Part shown: one piece after another, positions 17,183-25,593 of the stretch | Layout of the letters: each line of letters starts with the position of its first letter | Position numbering within the stretch: the stretch's first letter is position 1 | From: Haladaptatus salinisoli | Lineage (GTDB): Archaea; Halobacteriota; Halobacteria; Halobacteriales; Haladaptataceae | NCBI RefSeq assembly: GCF_020614375.1 | Contig: NZ_CP085327.1 | Span: forward strand, 2,406,823-2,470,822 | Length of the DNA: 64,000 nucleotides | Direction: 5' to 3' | Position numbers and translations under genes: made by a program | Notes under the pieces: model-generated | What the model saw: only the letters and a program-made list of their open reading frames with translations | The model's database searches: none | Told to the model about the DNA's origin: nothing

Positions 17183-19114
17183 ATGACCGACTTAGGCGGT
17201 TTTCACGACCACGTGGCCCGCGTCGACCTCTCCGACGGAGCGGTGAACTACGAGAGCGTCGACGACGACGACGCGCGAAAGTACATCGGCGCGCGCGGGC
17301 TGGGGGTAAAGTACGTGTTCGACCAGGGGCCGGACGTCGACTCGCTCGGCCCGGACAACCTGCTGGCGTTCATGAACGGCCCGCTGACGGGAACGCAGAC
17401 CGTGATGAGCGGGCGAATCGCGGTCTGCACCAAGTCGCCGCTGACGAACACCGTGACCGACAGCCACCACGGCGGCTGGAGCGGCGCGCGCCTGAAGTGG
17501 GCCGGCTTCGACGGCCTGCTGTTCGAGGGCGCGTCCGACGACCCCGTGTACGCCGTCGTCGAGGACGGGGAGGTCGAACTCCGCGACGCCTCGCACCTCT
17601 GGGGCAAGGGCGTCCACGAGACGCGCGACACCTTGGAGGAGGAGGTCGACGGCGCGTACGGCAAGAACCTCTCGATGATGGCCATCGGCCCGGCGGGCGA
17701 GAACAAAGTTCGGTTCGCCTGCATCATCAACGAGGACGACCGCGCCAGCGGTCGCGGCGGCACCGGCGCGGTGATGGGGTCGAAGGGTCTCAAGGCCATC
17801 GTCGTCAAATCCACGACGAAGATGCCGAAACCCGCCGACCCGGAGACGTTCCAGAAGGGCCACCAGCAGGCGATGCAGGCAATCCAGGAGTCCGACGTGA
17901 CGGCCCCGAACGAGGGCGGCCTGTCGATGTTCGGGACGAACGTCCTGATGAACGTCACGGAGGAGATGGACGGCCTGCCGACCCGGAACGGGAAGTTCAC
18001 CAGCACGAACAGCGAGGCGGAGTCGGACTCCGCCGAACGGAGCATCGACGCGGAGAACGTCTCCGGCGAGAACGTCCGCGAGAACATCCTCGTGGACGAG
18101 CCGACCTGCCACTCCTGTCCGGTCGCCTGCAAGAAGGAAGTCGAGGTGCAGGTCAACCACAAGGGCGAGGACATGAACGTCCGGATGGAGTCCTACGAGT
18201 ACGAGTCGGCGTGGGCGCTCGGTCCCAACTCGATGAACGACGACCGCGACAAGACCGCCCTGATGATGGACCGCTGTAACGACATGGCGGTGGACACCAT
18301 CGAGATGGGCAACACGATGGCGATGGCGATGGAGGCCACCGAGGAAGGTCGTCTCGACGAAGGTCTCGAATGGGGCGACGTGGACACGATGGTCGAGATG
18401 ATCGACCGCGTGGCCCACCGCGAGGGCGAACTGGCCGACCTGCTCGCGGAGGGCGCGGCCCGCGCCGCGACCGAACTCGGCGACCCCGAGATGGCGCTCG
18501 ACGTGAAGGGCCAGACGATGGCCGCCTACGACCCGCGGAGCATGAAGGGGATGGCCATCGGCTACGCCACCAGCAACCGCGGCGCGTGCCACCTGCGCGG
18601 CTACACGCCCGCCGCCGAGATTCTCGGCATTCCGGAGAAGGTCGAACCGACCGAGTGGGAAGGAAAGGGCGAACTCTGCGCCACCTTCCAGGACATGCAC
18701 GCCATCAGCGACTCGTTCGACATCTGCAAGTTCAACGCCTTCGCGGAGGGCGTCGAGGAGTACGTCCTGCAGTACAACGGCATCACGGGCCTCGACGTGA
18801 CCGAGGACGAACTGATGGAGACGGGCGAGCGCATCTACAACCTGGAACGCTACTACAACAACCTCGCCGGTTTCGACGGCGACGACGACGACCTGCCCGC
18901 TCGGTTCGTGAAGGGACACCCCGACGCCATCCCCGGCAAGGGCGGTTCGGAAGGCTCGCTCGCCGAACTCGACGAACTGAAAGCTGAGTACTACGACGTG
19001 CGCGGCTGGGAGGACGGCGTCGTGCCGGACGAGAAACTGGACGAACTCGGCATCGACCTCGGGCCGGGAACCGGCGTGAGTCGCGGCGGCGCGGCGGCCT
19101 CCGGCGACGACTAG
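17183..19114 (+). CDS. aor: tungsten-dependent aldehyde ferredoxin oxidoreductase
   Basis: The 643-residue product matches the AOR family, which oxidises aldehydes to acids with a tungsto-bispterin cofactor and passes electrons to ferredoxin. N-terminal HVARVDLSDGAVNYE, RGLGVKYVF and NLLAFMNGPLTGT form the cofactor-binding domain. The 4Fe-4S ligands are CHSCPVACKK near residues 309-316 with a distant cysteine in FDICKFNAF near 515. RGACHLRGYTPAAEI and AYDPRSMKGMAIGYATSNRG are further conserved motifs. ATG at 17183 is preferred to TTG 12 bases upstream. A MoaD-like operon lies 1.9 kb downstream on the other strand and may serve its cofactor. Confidence 0.93.
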   Translation: MTDLGGFHDHVARVDLSDGAVNYESVDDDDARKYIGARGLGVKYVFDQGPDVDSLGPDNLLAFMNGPLTGTQTVMSGRIAVCTKSPLTNTVTDSHHGGWSGARLKWAGFDGLLFEGASDDPVYAVVEDGEVELRDASHLWGKGVHETRDTLEEEVDGAYGKNLSMMAIGPAGENKVRFACIINEDDRASGRGGTGAVMGSKGLKAIVVKSTTKMPKPADPETFQKGHQQAMQAIQESDVTAPNEGGLSMFGTNVLMNVTEEMDGLPTRNGKFTSTNSEAESDSAERSIDAENVSGENVRENILVDEPTCHSCPVACKKEVEVQVNHKGEDMNVRMESYEYESAWALGPNSMNDDRDKTALMMDRCNDMAVDTIEMGNTMAMAMEATEEGRLDEGLEWGDVDTMVEMIDRVAHREGELADLLAEGAARAATELGDPEMALDVKGQTMAAYDPRSMKGMAIGYATSNRGACHLRGYTPAAEILGIPEKVEPTEWEGKGELCATFQDMHAISDSFDICKFNAFAEGVEEYVLQYNGITGLDVTEDELMETGERIYNLERYYNNLAGFDGDDDDLPARFVKGHPDAIPGKGGSEGSLAELDELKAEYYDVRGWEDGVVPDEKLDELGIDLGPGTGVSRGGAAASGDD

Positions 19115-19346
19115 AGACCACCTTTTTCGTCGTCGAGTGTCCTCGCGCCTTCGTCACCTCGACCGCCGCGCGCGAGGAACGAAGCGTTCGAAATCCTCCG
19201 TTCGACGTTGAGTTTACCAGCGAACGCTCGTAAGTTTCCGGCGGTATGTTTCGCGATAATTCGAGTCGGAGCGCGATACTCCCGGCGCATGGCAACACCT
19301 GCCGCATCGAAAGTTTCTAAGTGCGGCTACCGAACGGGACGGTGGC

Positions 19347-20579
19347 ATGACAGACCGTCCCGGCGACCGCGGCGCTCGAAAGGACTCCCCCGAGTTCGAA
19401 ACGACGGCGGTGACCCACGCGGAACAACCGTCGCACGACGAACGAGCGGGCGACGTGACGATGCCGATCCACCTCGCGTCGACGTACGAGGTCGACGGCA
19501 TCGACCCCGACGTCTCCCTCGAAGAGTTAGACCCGGAGGAGAACCAGTATCTCTACTCGCGCCTCTCGAACCCGACCCGCCACGCGCTGGAGAAGCGACT
19601 GGCGGCCCTCGAAGGCGGCGACCACGGGATGGCGTTCGCCTCCGGCACCTCGGCCGTCGTCGCCACCGTCACGGCGTCGGTCTCGCCCGGCGACCACGTC
19701 GTCGCGTTCGACGACCTCTACGGCGGGACGAAGACGATGTTCAAGGAGTTGTTCTGCGACCGCCTCGACGTGGCGGTCGACTTCGTGGACGCCCGCGACA
19801 CCGACGCCGTGTCGGACGCCGTGCGCGACGACACCGCCCTCGTCTGGATGGAGACGCCGACGAATCCGCTCCTCAGGCTCTGCGACATCGAAGCCATCGC
19901 CTCCGTCGCCGAGTCGGTCGGCGCGACCTTGGGCGTGGACAACACCTTCCTGTCCCCCTACTTCCAGCGCCCGCTCGAACTCGGCGCCGACGTGGTCGTC
20001 CACAGCACGACGAAGTACCTGAACGGCCACAGCGACTCCATCGGCGGCGTCGCCGTCACCAGCGACGACGAACTGGCCGACGAAATCGGCTTCCTCCAGC
20101 GGGTCGGCATGGGGAACGTGCTCGCACCCTTCGACGCCTTCCTCACCCTCCGCGGGCTGAAGACGCTCCCCCTGCGGATGCGCCAGCACGAGACGAACGC
20201 CGCCGAAATCGCGGCGTATCTGGACGAACACGAAGGCGTATCGCGGGTGTACTACCCCGGCCTCCGGTCCCACCCGCAGTACGACCTCGCCGAGCGCCAG
20301 ATGGACGGCGGCGGCGGCGTCCTCTCGTTCGAACTCGACGGCGACCTCGAAGTCGTGCAGCGGTTCGTCGCCGAACTGGACGAGTTCGCGCTGGCGGTCA
20401 GCCTCGGCGGGGTGGAATCGCTCATCGAACACCCCGCGAGCATGACCCACTCGCCGCTGACGCCCGAGGAGCGAGAGGAACTGGGGATTACGGACTCGCT
20501 GCTCCGCGTTTCGGTCGGCGTGGAGCACCCGAAAGACCTCCTCGCCGATTTGGAGTCGGCGTTCGAACGGCTCGACTGA
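19347..20579 (+). CDS. metB: cystathionine gamma-synthase / gamma-lyase family PLP enzyme
   Basis: The 410-residue enzyme belongs to the Cys/Met metabolism PLP family. It has the N-terminal PIHLASTYEVDG, YLYSRLSNPTRHALEKRLAA, the PLP lysine K223 in HSTTKYLNGHSD, and VSLGGVESLIEHPASMTHS followed by LLRVSVGVEH. Members make cystathionine from an activated homoserine and cysteine or cleave it back; synthase, lyase and sulfhydrylase activities cannot be told apart from sequence alone, so the symbol is provisional. TATA-like TTTCTAAG lies about 30 bases before the ATG, indicating a leaderless single-gene transcript. The 230 bases upstream hold a T-run after aor and no gene. Confidence 0.88.
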   Translation: MTDRPGDRGARKDSPEFETTAVTHAEQPSHDERAGDVTMPIHLASTYEVDGIDPDVSLEELDPEENQYLYSRLSNPTRHALEKRLAALEGGDHGMAFASGTSAVVATVTASVSPGDHVVAFDDLYGGTKTMFKELFCDRLDVAVDFVDARDTDAVSDAVRDDTALVWMETPTNPLLRLCDIEAIASVAESVGATLGVDNTFLSPYFQRPLELGADVVVHSTTKYLNGHSDSIGGVAVTSDDELADEIGFLQRVGMGNVLAPFDAFLTLRGLKTLPLRMRQHETNAAEIAAYLDEHEGVSRVYYPGLRSHPQYDLAERQMDGGGGVLSFELDGDLEVVQRFVAELDEFALAVSLGGVESLIEHPASMTHSPLTPEEREELGITDSLLRVSVGVEHPKDLLADLESAFERLD

Positions 20580-20992
20580 GACGCGCGATCCGCTTTTTCG
20601 GCGGACGGGCGGCGAGGGGGATCTTCATGCGGGTTCTCAGCCGGTACGTTTCAGTACGGTCGAAGAATCCACCGTCTCGGTATGGCGAGTGAGTTCTCGC
20701 AGTTGCGTTAGCCTCGAAGGCCCCCGGCCGCTCGCTCCAGCGGGTCGACCAGCCGCCGAGCGCCATCCGCCATTCACGAAGAGCGCGCCGGCCCGTCCCC
20801 GCCTTGTCCTGGCGGAATGAAAGGGCGAAGTCGCTACGCGAAGCGCCGTCCCGAGGAGCGCAGTAGGGGGGCGCGCGAGCGTAGCGGCTGAGGGCTTTCG
20901 AGGACGCAGCACTGGCAGAACCATCGAATTAAGAGCGTCAAAGCATCCGAGAACACTACTCCAGAAGTGAGTAACGCATCTCGAATACGGCA
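20580..20992. other. GC-rich gap with no supported gene
   Basis: A 191-residue frame crosses this stretch on the minus strand, but it also runs antisense through the neighbouring real gene and is arginine-rich with no domain, so it is not accepted. Around 20850-20905 there are several imperfect inverted words of the type CGCTACGC and GAGCGTAGCG, like those downstream of cdc48. The stretch may be a remnant of a mobile element or a structured intergenic region. Nothing firmer can be said. Confidence 0.3.
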
Positions 20993-21367
20993 TTATTCCC
21001 GTCGACCGATCAGCACGGCCGTCCGAATCTCCAGCGCGCTCTCGAACTCCTCCGCTCGCTCCTCTTTCCGCCCGATTCGCTGGAGTTGCTCGACGTGCGC
21101 CCGCCGCACCCCGTCCCACTCGCGTCGCCCGAACCCGAGGCGCTCGCCGACCGCCCGCCAGTGCTCTTCGTCCGCGAGGAAGACGCTCCGCTCCGGCGTC
21201 TCGTGCACGCACTCGTACTCCCGTCGGTACTCGTCCAGCCGCGGTCCGAGGTCGGCCTGCGTCGCTTCGAGAAGTTCCGAGAGTCGCTCCAGCGGGACGC
21301 TGGCCTTCGATCCGGCCAAGAGTACGATCTGCCCGTCGATGGGGTGCGTCGGTTCGTCTGTCGTCAT
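20993..21367 (-). CDS. haloarchaeal hypothetical protein, last gene of the moaD-like operon
   Basis: The 124-residue product (MTTDEPTHPIDGQIVLLAGS and on to EIRTAVLIGRRE) is charged and mainly helical, with no signal, membrane segment or metal-binding motif. It contains ERLSELLEATQADLGPRLDE and HWRAVGERLGFGRREWDGVR. It lies 22 bases downstream of the MoaD-related gene on the same strand and so is read as part of a three-gene unit. I do not recognise the family. Its position suggests a link to sulfur-carrier or tungstopterin chemistry, which is inference from context only. Confidence 0.65.
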   Translation of the reverse strand: MTTDEPTHPIDGQIVLLAGSKASVPLERLSELLEATQADLGPRLDEYRREYECVHETPERSVFLADEEHWRAVGERLGFGRREWDGVRRAHVEQLQRIGRKEERAEEFESALEIRTAVLIGRRE

Positions 21368-21389
21368 CCGTCCTCCTCGGCGTTTCCGG

Positions 21390-21644
21390 TTATCCGCCCG
21401 CCCGCATCGCCTTCTGCGAGAAGCGTTCGACGAGCGAGTCCAGCGTCTCCTCGTCTCCCTCGAACACGACCGTCACCTCGGTCAACTCGACGCTCGGTCC
21501 GATGCTCACCGTCTCCGAGGAGAGCGACGCCCGCCAGCCGTCACCGCTAACGTCGCCGTCGTCTCGCGTTTCGCCGCCGAGGTTTTCGAGGTACGTGCGC
21601 GCGAGGTTTTCGTTGATACCCCGAAACGACTTTTCGCGTCGCAT
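21390..21644 (-). CDS. MoaD-associated small protein (possible DUF1952-type domain)
   Basis: The 84-residue product MRREKSFRGINENLARTYLE (and on to LVERFSQKAMRAGG) reads as a small alpha-beta protein. It starts on the base after the MoaD-like stop codon, so the two genes are directly abutted and surely co-transcribed. Its sequence, with a central EVTVVFEGDEETLDSLVERF, is reminiscent of the small domain fused to the C-terminus of some bacterial MoaD proteins (DUF1952). That recall is not certain. A role as partner or ATPase-docking factor for the sulfur carrier is inferred from the adjacency. Confidence 0.65.
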   Translation of the reverse strand: MRREKSFRGINENLARTYLENLGGETRDDGDVSGDGWRASLSSETVSIGPSVELTEVTVVFEGDEETLDSLVERFSQKAMRAGG

Positions 21645-21914
21645 CTATCCACCCGCGACCGGCGGGAAGATACTCAACCTGTCGCCGTCCGAGAGCGACG
21701 TCTCCCGACCGTCGATGTGGACGACGTCCTTCCCGTTTCGCATGATGGAGAGCTGAGGTCGTAACTCCCCGTCCTCGAACAGGTCGAGACCGTACTCCTC
21801 GGTCAGCGATTCGAGCACCGCACCGACCGTCGCGTCGTCCGGGTACTCCCGCTCGAGCGTCTTCTGTCCGACCGCCTCTCGGAAGTTGGCGAAAAACCGG
21901 AGGGTGAGTTCCAT
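21645..21914 (-). CDS. MoaD/ThiS family sulfur-carrier, ubiquitin-like protein (SAMP type)
   Basis: The 89-residue product has a beta-grasp layout (MELTLRFFANFREAVGQKTL, then DATVGAVLESLTEEY) and ends FPPVAGG, the diglycine tail that is adenylated and thiocarboxylated by an E1-like enzyme. Family members donate sulfur to molybdopterin or tungstopterin, or are conjugated to proteins as archaeal SAMPs. TATA-like TTTATTATT near 21935-21943 sits about 26 bases before the ATG, so the mRNA is leaderless. It heads a three-gene operon and lies within 3 kb of the tungsten enzyme gene, which supports a cofactor role. Confidence 0.88.
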   Translation of the reverse strand: MELTLRFFANFREAVGQKTLEREYPDDATVGAVLESLTEEYGLDLFEDGELRPQLSIMRNGKDVVHIDGRETSLSDGDRLSIFPPVAGG

Positions 21915-22002
21915 GCCCGACGTTGGAACGCCTCGAATAATAAACGCTCAGTTCGAATCGAGGCGAACCGGACGGGTTCGCCGGTCGATCGCGCTCGCGG
22001 AC

Positions 22003-22455
22003 TCAGTCCGACCCCACCGCTCCGGCGGCGATTCCGACGACGAGGAGTAAAACGACCGCTCCCGCGAGCGCGACCGCTCCCGCTCCGACGCCCAGCATCC
22101 CCCCGAACGCGGCGAGCGCCCCGTCGGAACCGGTGAGCCAGACGGCCGCACCGCTCAGAACGGCCAGCGACGCGACCGTGGCGAGCGCGCCGTGCACCCC
22201 TCGGCGCGTCCGACCGCCGCCCGCGTAGTTTCCGGCGACGCGGCTCCCGACCGGGACGGCGACCGTGCTGGCGAGAGCCGCGACCCGGACGAGCGCGTCC
22301 GACGTTTCGAGGAGCAGGAGCGCTGCCGGGACGAGGTGCGCGCCGAGAGCGACGAGCATCCCGACCGCAATCGCACCCCCGTCGACGCGCCGCGGGACGG
22401 GTCGTCCGCTCTTCGCCCTGCGGACGCGGGCCAGCGGCGAATCGTCGTCCGTCAT
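22003..22455 (-). CDS. haloarchaeal four-helix membrane protein (DUF5518-like)
   Basis: The 150-residue product begins MTDDDSPLARVRRAKSGRPV, a short charged cytoplasmic part, followed by about four membrane helices (IAVGMLVALGAHLVPAALLL, LVRVAALASTVAVPVGS, ALATVASLAVLSGAAVWL and a long alanine/glycine/valine-rich final pair). It resembles the small haloarchaeal DUF5518-type membrane proteins, though this recall is weak. Its ATG overlaps the stop of the preceding gene (22452-22455), so the pair is translationally coupled. Function is unknown. Confidence 0.65.
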   Translation of the reverse strand: MTDDDSPLARVRRAKSGRPVPRRVDGGAIAVGMLVALGAHLVPAALLLLETSDALVRVAALASTVAVPVGSRVAGNYAGGGRTRRGVHGALATVASLAVLSGAAVWLTGSDGALAAFGGMLGVGAGAVALAGAVVLLLVVGIAAGAVGSD

Positions 22456-22835
22456 CGGCCGGGGCGGATGCCGTCGCTGACGATGCGGGCGTTCCGCTCT
22501 CGGTCGATGTGCGCCGAGAGGTCGTCGTGGTCGTACAGTTGCCGGATGAGGGCGGCGTGCAGGTCGCGCCACGCCATCGCGTAGATGGGCGACTGTCCCC
22601 ACGCGCGGAGTTCGGCGACGAAGTCGTCGTACTGCTCCCAGCGCGTCTCGAAGCGCTCCACCACGTCCACGGCCGCGCTCGCGACCTCCTCGTCGGCGTC
22701 GGTCTCCTCGGCGAGCCGGTTGAGGCGGGCTTCCCACCCCGCGACGGCCTCCCGCATGTCGCGGGCCGCGGCGTCGCCGTCTTCGGGGAGCGAGTCGACG
22801 ATGGCGTCCGGAACCGACAGCGAAATCTCGTCCAT
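22452..22835 (-). CDS. haloarchaeal hypothetical helical protein
   Basis: The 127-residue product starts MDEISLSVPDAIVDSLPEDG and is acidic and helix-rich, with ARDMREAVAGWEARLNRLAE and AVDVVERFETRWEQYDDFVA forming likely amphipathic or coiled helices. No cofactor or metal motif is seen. The ATG at 22835 is preferred over a TTG nine codons upstream. The stop overlaps the start of the membrane-protein gene downstream, so they form an operon. I do not recognise a family. Confidence 0.65.
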   Translation of the reverse strand: MDEISLSVPDAIVDSLPEDGDAAARDMREAVAGWEARLNRLAEETDADEEVASAAVDVVERFETRWEQYDDFVAELRAWGQSPIYAMAWRDLHAALIRQLYDHDDLSAHIDRERNARIVSDGIRPGR

Positions 22836-22880
22836 GGGGTGAGGTTGTTCGTAATCCGTCAAAAACGCTTGGCTCGTCGG

Positions 22881-23846
22881 TCAGGCCGACTTCGCGCTCG
22901 CCAGTCGCTCGAACTGCTCGTCGGTGAGCGACACGTCGGTCGCGGAGAGGTTCTCCTCCAACTGCTCGACCGTCCGCGCGCCGACGATGGGCGCGGTGAC
23001 GGCGTCGTGTTCGAGCAGCCACGCGAGGCTGACCGCGGCGGGGGTCGTTCCGACCTCCTCGGCGACCGCTTCGACGACCTCCAGCGCGTCGAAGTTCTCC
23101 TCGGTGAGATAGGAGTCGCGGAACTGCTGGTCGGTCGCGCCGCGGGTCCCCTCCGGCGGTTCCTCGCCCCGCGAGTACTTCCCCGTCAGGAAGCCGCCGG
23201 CCAGCGGCGACCACGGGACGAGACCGATGTCGTAGTCCTCGCACATCGGCAGGTAGTTCGGCTCTATCTCGCGGTTGACGAGGTTGTAGCGCGGCTGTGC
23301 GAGTCGGAACGGTTCGTACTCCATCTCGTTCGCCTTCGCGACCTTCCACGCGTTCGGTTCGAGCGTCGAGGTGCCGAGGTAGTTCACCTTCCCGTCGCGG
23401 ACGAAGCCGTCGAGCGTCCGCATGAACTCATCTGCGGGCGTGTCGTCGTCCCAGCGGTGGATGTAAAGCAGGTCGATGTAGTCGGTGCCGAGTCTGTCGA
23501 GGATGCGGTCTATCTGTCGGCGCAGGTGCTTGCGCGAGAGGCCCCGTCCGTTCGGGTCGCCCTTCCGGGTCGGCCAGTATATCTTCGAGGCGGCGACGAA
23601 GTCCTCGCGGTCGCGGTCCGCGAGCCAGTTGCCGATGTATCGCTCGCTCTCGCCGTCGCCGTACATGTCGGCGGTGTCGACGAAGTTCCCGCCGGCGTCG
23701 GCGTAGGCGTCGAGCAGTTCGTGGGCGCGCTCCTCGCCGATTTCGACCTCGCCGTCGTCGTTCTCGCGCCCGAATCGCCACGTCCCGAACGCGATTTCGC
23801 TCACCTTGGTGCCGGTGCTTCCCAGCGACACGGTTTCGAGTCCCAT
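22881..23846 (-). CDS. aldo/keto reductase
   Basis: The 321-residue product is a standard AKR TIM barrel. The catalytic tetrad appears as D and Y in FVDTADMYGDGESE, K in VAASKIYWP and H in LLYIHRWDD. The NADP-binding C-terminal region is IVGARTVEQLEENLSATDV. Loops such as IGLVPWSPLAGGFLTGKYSRG place it in the YajO/aryl-alcohol dehydrogenase-like (AKR11/12-type) branch. The substrate is unknown; reduction of aldehydes or sugar ketones is likely. It lies 45 bases upstream of the two-gene unit on the same strand and may be read with it. Confidence 0.9.
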   Translation of the reverse strand: MGLETVSLGSTGTKVSEIAFGTWRFGRENDDGEVEIGEERAHELLDAYADAGGNFVDTADMYGDGESERYIGNWLADRDREDFVAASKIYWPTRKGDPNGRGLSRKHLRRQIDRILDRLGTDYIDLLYIHRWDDDTPADEFMRTLDGFVRDGKVNYLGTSTLEPNAWKVAKANEMEYEPFRLAQPRYNLVNREIEPNYLPMCEDYDIGLVPWSPLAGGFLTGKYSRGEEPPEGTRGATDQQFRDSYLTEENFDALEVVEAVAEEVGTTPAAVSLAWLLEHDAVTAPIVGARTVEQLEENLSATDVSLTDEQFERLASAKSA

Positions 23847-23892
23847 GTCTCGAGGGTTTCGAGAGGGGAGGGTTAAATCGACCGAAGGCGGG

Positions 23893-24168
23893 TCACTCTC
23901 GGCCGTAGGAGTGGCCGACGAACAACGCCAGGACGTTGCACGCCAGCAGGGCGGAAAAGACCGTCAGTTCGGCGCCAGCGAGACCGTTCAGGAAGAGCGG
24001 GACGTAGAGGAACGGCAGCGCGACCGCGGCCCAGAAGCCGACGAACTGGATCGGCGTCGTCAGCGAGTGCTCGCTGTACCTCGCGCGCAGTGCTGTGAGT
24101 TTTCGGCGACCGTCGACGACCCGTTCGACGACGGAGTCGCCGTTCTCGAAGCGAGTTGTTCCCGTCAT
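23893..24168 (-). CDS. small two-helix membrane protein, paralog A beside the ZIP gene
   Basis: The 91-residue product starts MTGTTRFENGDSVVERVVDG and has two membrane helices, FVGFWAAVALPFLYVPLFL and VFSALLACNVLALFVGHSYG. It is clearly paralogous to the protein at 25333-25593: FWAAVALPFLYVPLF matches FWVAVALPFGYLPLL, and LLACNVLALFVGHSYGRE matches LLALNLVAVVVGHGYNRD. Upstream DNA is also conserved: TATAACGGA at 24213-24221 and TTTAAAACCGTTTTTG at 24300-24315 recur at nearly the same distances before the paralog. Function unknown. Confidence 0.75.
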   Translation of the reverse strand: MTGTTRFENGDSVVERVVDGRRKLTALRARYSEHSLTTPIQFVGFWAAVALPFLYVPLFLNGLAGAELTVFSALLACNVLALFVGHSYGRE

Positions 24169-24386
24169 GGTTGACACACCGAACCCGGACGAACGGTGGA
24201 CGGGAGCGACCTTATAACGGACCGAGCGTTGGAGCGAGTTCACACCGTTTACCGGCGGCCTCCCCGTTCGCTTTCGCGCGCTGAGAGCGCCCGATACGAT
24301 TTAAAACCGTTTTTGCGAACTCCTCTCCGAGACCGGGTTCGGCGGACGGCGGGATAAATTTCGTCACCGTGAGCGGGGAGATGGAG

Positions 24387-25193
24387 TCAGATGAACGCGA
24401 GCGGGAGCATCAAGAGGACGCCTGCGGCGAGTCCCGAAAGGAGTTCGCGGTGCCCTCCGCCCGGTAACCCCTTCCCTACTTCGAGCGCTTCCGGGATGAA
24501 TTCGGACGCGACGAGGTATATCATCGCCCCCGCGGCGAAGCCGAACCCCATCGGCAGTAACTCCCGCGCGGTGCGGACGAAGTAGTACGCGATGACGGCC
24601 CCGATGGGTTGCGGGAGGCTGGAGAAGACGGACCACCAGACCATCCGCCACTTTCCGACGCCCATGGAGTGGAGCGGGATGGAGATGGCGACGCCTTCCG
24701 GAACGTTGTGGATGGAGATTGCGACGGTCATGAAGACCGCCAGTAACGGCACTGCGAATCCGGCGATTCGGGGCGCACCTTCGAATCCCAGGTCGGCGAA
24801 CGAGACGCCGATAGCGACGCCTTCGGGGAAGCTGTGTACCGTGAGGATGCCGAGGATGAGCACGAGTTTCCTGACGTCCGCCTCCTCGTACCGCTTCGGA
24901 CTCACCTCCGCGCCGGAGATGATTCGGTGGCTCGCGACGACGAGGGCGACGCCGACCACGAGACCGACGACGACCCCGGTGAGACTGCCGCCGTTCGCGC
25001 TCGACAGCCCCTCGAAAATCAACCCGAAGACGGATGCGGAGACCATTATCCCCGAGGCGAGCCCCCAGAGCGCGACGTTCCAGCGGTCGCTCACGTCATC
25101 CACGAGAAAGAACGGAAGCGCGCCGACGCCGGTCGCTAGCGCCGTGACGAGACCCGCGAAGAACACCAGGACGAGATTACCCAGTACGTCCAT
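24387..25193 (-). CDS. ZIP family divalent metal transporter
   Basis: The 268-residue product has eight hydrophobic helices and the two ZIP metal-site motifs: HSFPEGVAIGVSF near residue 119 in helix 4 and HNVPEGVAISIPLH near residue 162 in helix 5. ZIP proteins move zinc, iron or manganese into the cytoplasm. The GufA-like branch (FPEGVAIG) is suggested, where zinc is usual. A TATA-like GATAAGAATTATCC on the minus strand near 25217-25230 lies about 30 bases before the ATG. The gene is bracketed by two paralogous mini-membrane genes on the same strand, which may be functionally tied to it. Confidence 0.9.
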   Translation of the reverse strand: MDVLGNLVLVFFAGLVTALATGVGALPFFLVDDVSDRWNVALWGLASGIMVSASVFGLIFEGLSSANGGSLTGVVVGLVVGVALVVASHRIISGAEVSPKRYEEADVRKLVLILGILTVHSFPEGVAIGVSFADLGFEGAPRIAGFAVPLLAVFMTVAISIHNVPEGVAISIPLHSMGVGKWRMVWWSVFSSLPQPIGAVIAYYFVRTARELLPMGFGFAAGAMIYLVASEFIPEALEVGKGLPGGGHRELLSGLAAGVLLMLPLAFI

Positions 25194-25332
25194 GACTACA
25201 GTTGGGTCTCCGTTCGGATAATTCTTATCACAGAACTTACGTTTTTGGCCAGCCTTAAAATAGATGCCGACACGAAACGGATTACTTCCTAAATTTGAAA
25301 GTATTTTTCGAAGAGACTCAAAGAGGGTTTGT

Positions 25333-25593
25333 TCAGTCGCGGTTGTAGCCGTGGCCGACGACCACGGCGACGAGATTGAGCGCGAGGAGCACGTCGAACA
25401 GGTCGGCGGTCGGCGAGAGATTTCCGCGATAGAGAAGCGGGAGGTAGCCGAACGGAAGCGCGACGGCGACCCAGAAACTCAAGCACTGAACCGGGGTGAA
25501 GAGCTTTCGCGCTGCGGTCCGGGCGACGCTACGCGAGACCGAGAGTTCGAAGTTCGATGCGCGGTCGTTCTGTAGGGTTGGAGGACTTGACAT
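25333..25593 (-). CDS. small two-helix membrane protein, paralog B beside the ZIP gene
   Basis: The 86-residue product MSSPPTLQNDRASNFELSVS continues through VQCLSFWVAVALPFGYLPLL and LLALNLVAVVVGHGYNRD, two membrane helices with a basic N-terminal segment. It is the paralog of the gene at 23893-24168, from which it is separated by the ZIP gene. TATAACGGA at 25636-25644 and TTTAAAACCGATTTTG at 25731-25746 upstream match the promoter words of the paralog in spacing and orientation. It belongs to no family I know. Confidence 0.75.
   Translation of the reverse strand: MSSPPTLQNDRASNFELSVSRSVARTAARKLFTPVQCLSFWVAVALPFGYLPLLYRGNLSPTADLFDVLLALNLVAVVVGHGYNRD

Noticed and set aside
17192..18919. 575-residue minus-strand frame opposite the tungsten oxidoreductase
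   Set aside because: It is a complementary-frame shadow rich in His, Val and Arg with no family resemblance; the plus-strand gene has clear motifs.
20637..21212. 191-residue minus-strand frame across the gap and into the gene at 20993-21367
   Set aside because: It runs through a real gene in another frame of the same strand, is arginine- and alanine-rich, and has no domain.
22003..23349. 448-residue minus-strand frame upstream of the DUF5518-like protein
   Set aside because: Only the last 150 residues have membrane helices. The upstream part overlaps the aldo/keto reductase and the helical-protein gene and is arginine-rich.
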